A DNA stretch of 64,000 nucleotides from Caenorhabditis remanei (taxonomy: Eukaryota; Nematoda; Chromadorea; Rhabditida; Rhabditidae), in the NCBI RefSeq assembly GCF_010183535.1, contig NC_071331.1:8742001-8806000 (forward strand). The letters are read 5' to 3'. Under the pieces are notes generated by a model. It was not told where the DNA came from and ran no database searches. It worked only from the letters and a program-made list of their open reading frames with translations. Positions 63,066 to 64,000 of the stretch are shown piece after piece. The number at the start of each line of letters is the position of its first letter. The stretch's first letter is position 1. The translations under genes and the position numbers were made by a program.

Positions 63066-63543
63066 ATGAAAGGAAAATGGATGGATCATTTTCGAACTGA
63101 AGCAGAAGGTTTGAACAAAATAGAATACGAAAACTTTCTAGAGAGAGACCGAAATGATTGTAGCCGTCGCATGCTGCAAAGTTATCTAAACCCCATGAAA
63201 CCGATTTGGCTTTTCGGTGTTAAGAACTCACTGAACTTTTATGGAATTCATAAGCTGTTTTGGAATTTTGGAAAAAGGGTAACAGTAATTATCAAACTAA
63301 ATAGTATCAATTACAATAACGAACAAGAAACCGGTATAGTACCAACGATAAGTTAGTAGATCATTGAATATAAATTTCAAAGTCAGCTTGATTTCAAATT
63401 ATTGAGACTATCTAGATAGGAATCACTTCATCAGATTATTCAATAAAAACAGGTTGATTTCACATGTCTTTTTGATTTCGCAGGTATTTCCATTAGTCGG
63501 CTCGATTGGTCGACAGTCGGGGGTCGGACCAAAACCGGCATGA
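63066..63543 (+). CDS. Possible small gene, 90-residue product, not recognised
   Basis: Two exons, 63066-63278 and 63484-63543, join in phase (AGG|GTAACA donor; GATTTCGCAG acceptor). The product starts MKGKWMDHFRTEAEGLNKIE, contains NPMKPIWLFGVKNSLNFYGI with HKLFWNFGKR after it, and ends VFPLVGSIGRQSGVGPKPA. It is basic and aromatic-rich, with one weakly hydrophobic stretch and no signal peptide. The donor is weak and I recognise no family; further exons outside this model are possible. The sequence after it (63544-64000) shows no gene. Confidence 0.4.
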
Positions 63544-64000
63544 CTGATATTCCTTATTCCGAACTACGTCTCTCTTACCTCAACACAGTTCACGTTAGAA
63601 CCACCAAGTTCGTTTCACCATAATATCAAAATTCAGTTACTTCGTTCGCTTTATAATAGTTAAAAACATGAATATCATAATCGATGAGAGGCGAAGATAA
63701 TTTTCCAAGGAAGAAGAAAAACTGTCTAGATAGTGAAACAGACAAGGAAGAAAAATGGTTGGAAAATATGTGTTTCAGTCGTATTATAAAAGTTATGATA
63801 CATTAAAACTCTAGTCAACAGACGACACAAATGACAAAATAGTCAATTTACTATGTCAACTGATTTGAAATGATACACCGGACTTTTCAAGGAGTTGATA
63901 ACGAGTGGATCACAAAATAAACCTTCATAGGCAATAACCGCAACGAATTATCAGCGTTCCGTTTCTTTTAAATATTTCAACACTTAGAAACATCAATGTT

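Overview
The window is nuclear DNA from a nematode of the genus Caenorhabditis. Genes are split by short introns with GTRAGT-type donors and TTTTCAG acceptors, intergenic DNA is A+T-rich, and foldback repeats are dense. Two genes identify it: dld-1 (dihydrolipoamide dehydrogenase, minus strand, 118-7109) and tra-3 (sex-determining calpain, plus strand, 44532-50999). From memory, C. elegans carries the same pair as near neighbours on chromosome IV (cosmid LLC1). The predicted proteins have the lengths I remember for C. elegans (495 and 648 residues). Several TRA-3 residues appear to differ from C. elegans, so I read this as a related species; I cannot name it.

Layout. 1-7.1 kb: dld-1, with a 2.5-kb last intron and foldback repeats. 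7.5-9.6 kb: a decayed copy of the gene at 17881-22678. 10.4-17.7 kb: a nest of foldback transposon remnants. 17.9-22.7 kb: a seven-exon gene for a secreted cysteine-rich protein (minus). 23-31 kb: a complete srw-class chemoreceptor gene (plus) with relics and tandem duplications before and after it. 32-35.6 kb: a very large nested inverted repeat. 36-44 kb: no convincing gene, but a degenerate tandem array at 41.2-43.8 kb. 44.5-51 kb: tra-3, with repeat-filled introns. 51.3-53.6 kb: a small gene and a broken copy of its 3' end. 55.3-63 kb: two paralogous Ly-6-like GPI-anchored protein genes, with a 2.8-kb hAT transposon between them that has a perfect 8-bp target duplication. 63.1-63.5 kb: a possible small gene at the right edge.

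The least ordinary signal is a regulatory one. The octamer CTGTTTCA, the core of the upstream motif of Caenorhabditis 21U-RNA (piRNA) genes, occurs 37 times by eye on the two strands against about 2-3 expected from composition. Thirty of these lie between 8.9 and 43.8 kb, and only one lies in the dld-1 or tra-3 blocks. The middle of the window is therefore probably a piRNA-producing domain of the kind known on C. elegans chromosome IV, and the 41-44 kb array looks like a tandem expansion of such units.

The second strong theme is hAT-type transposition. Two structural families share 8-bp duplications and arrays of a short motif just inside their ends: the GGAAGTC family and a GGGCC-rich family with CATACTTGTCA termini. 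All coordinates, counts and splice sites were read by eye without alignment software.
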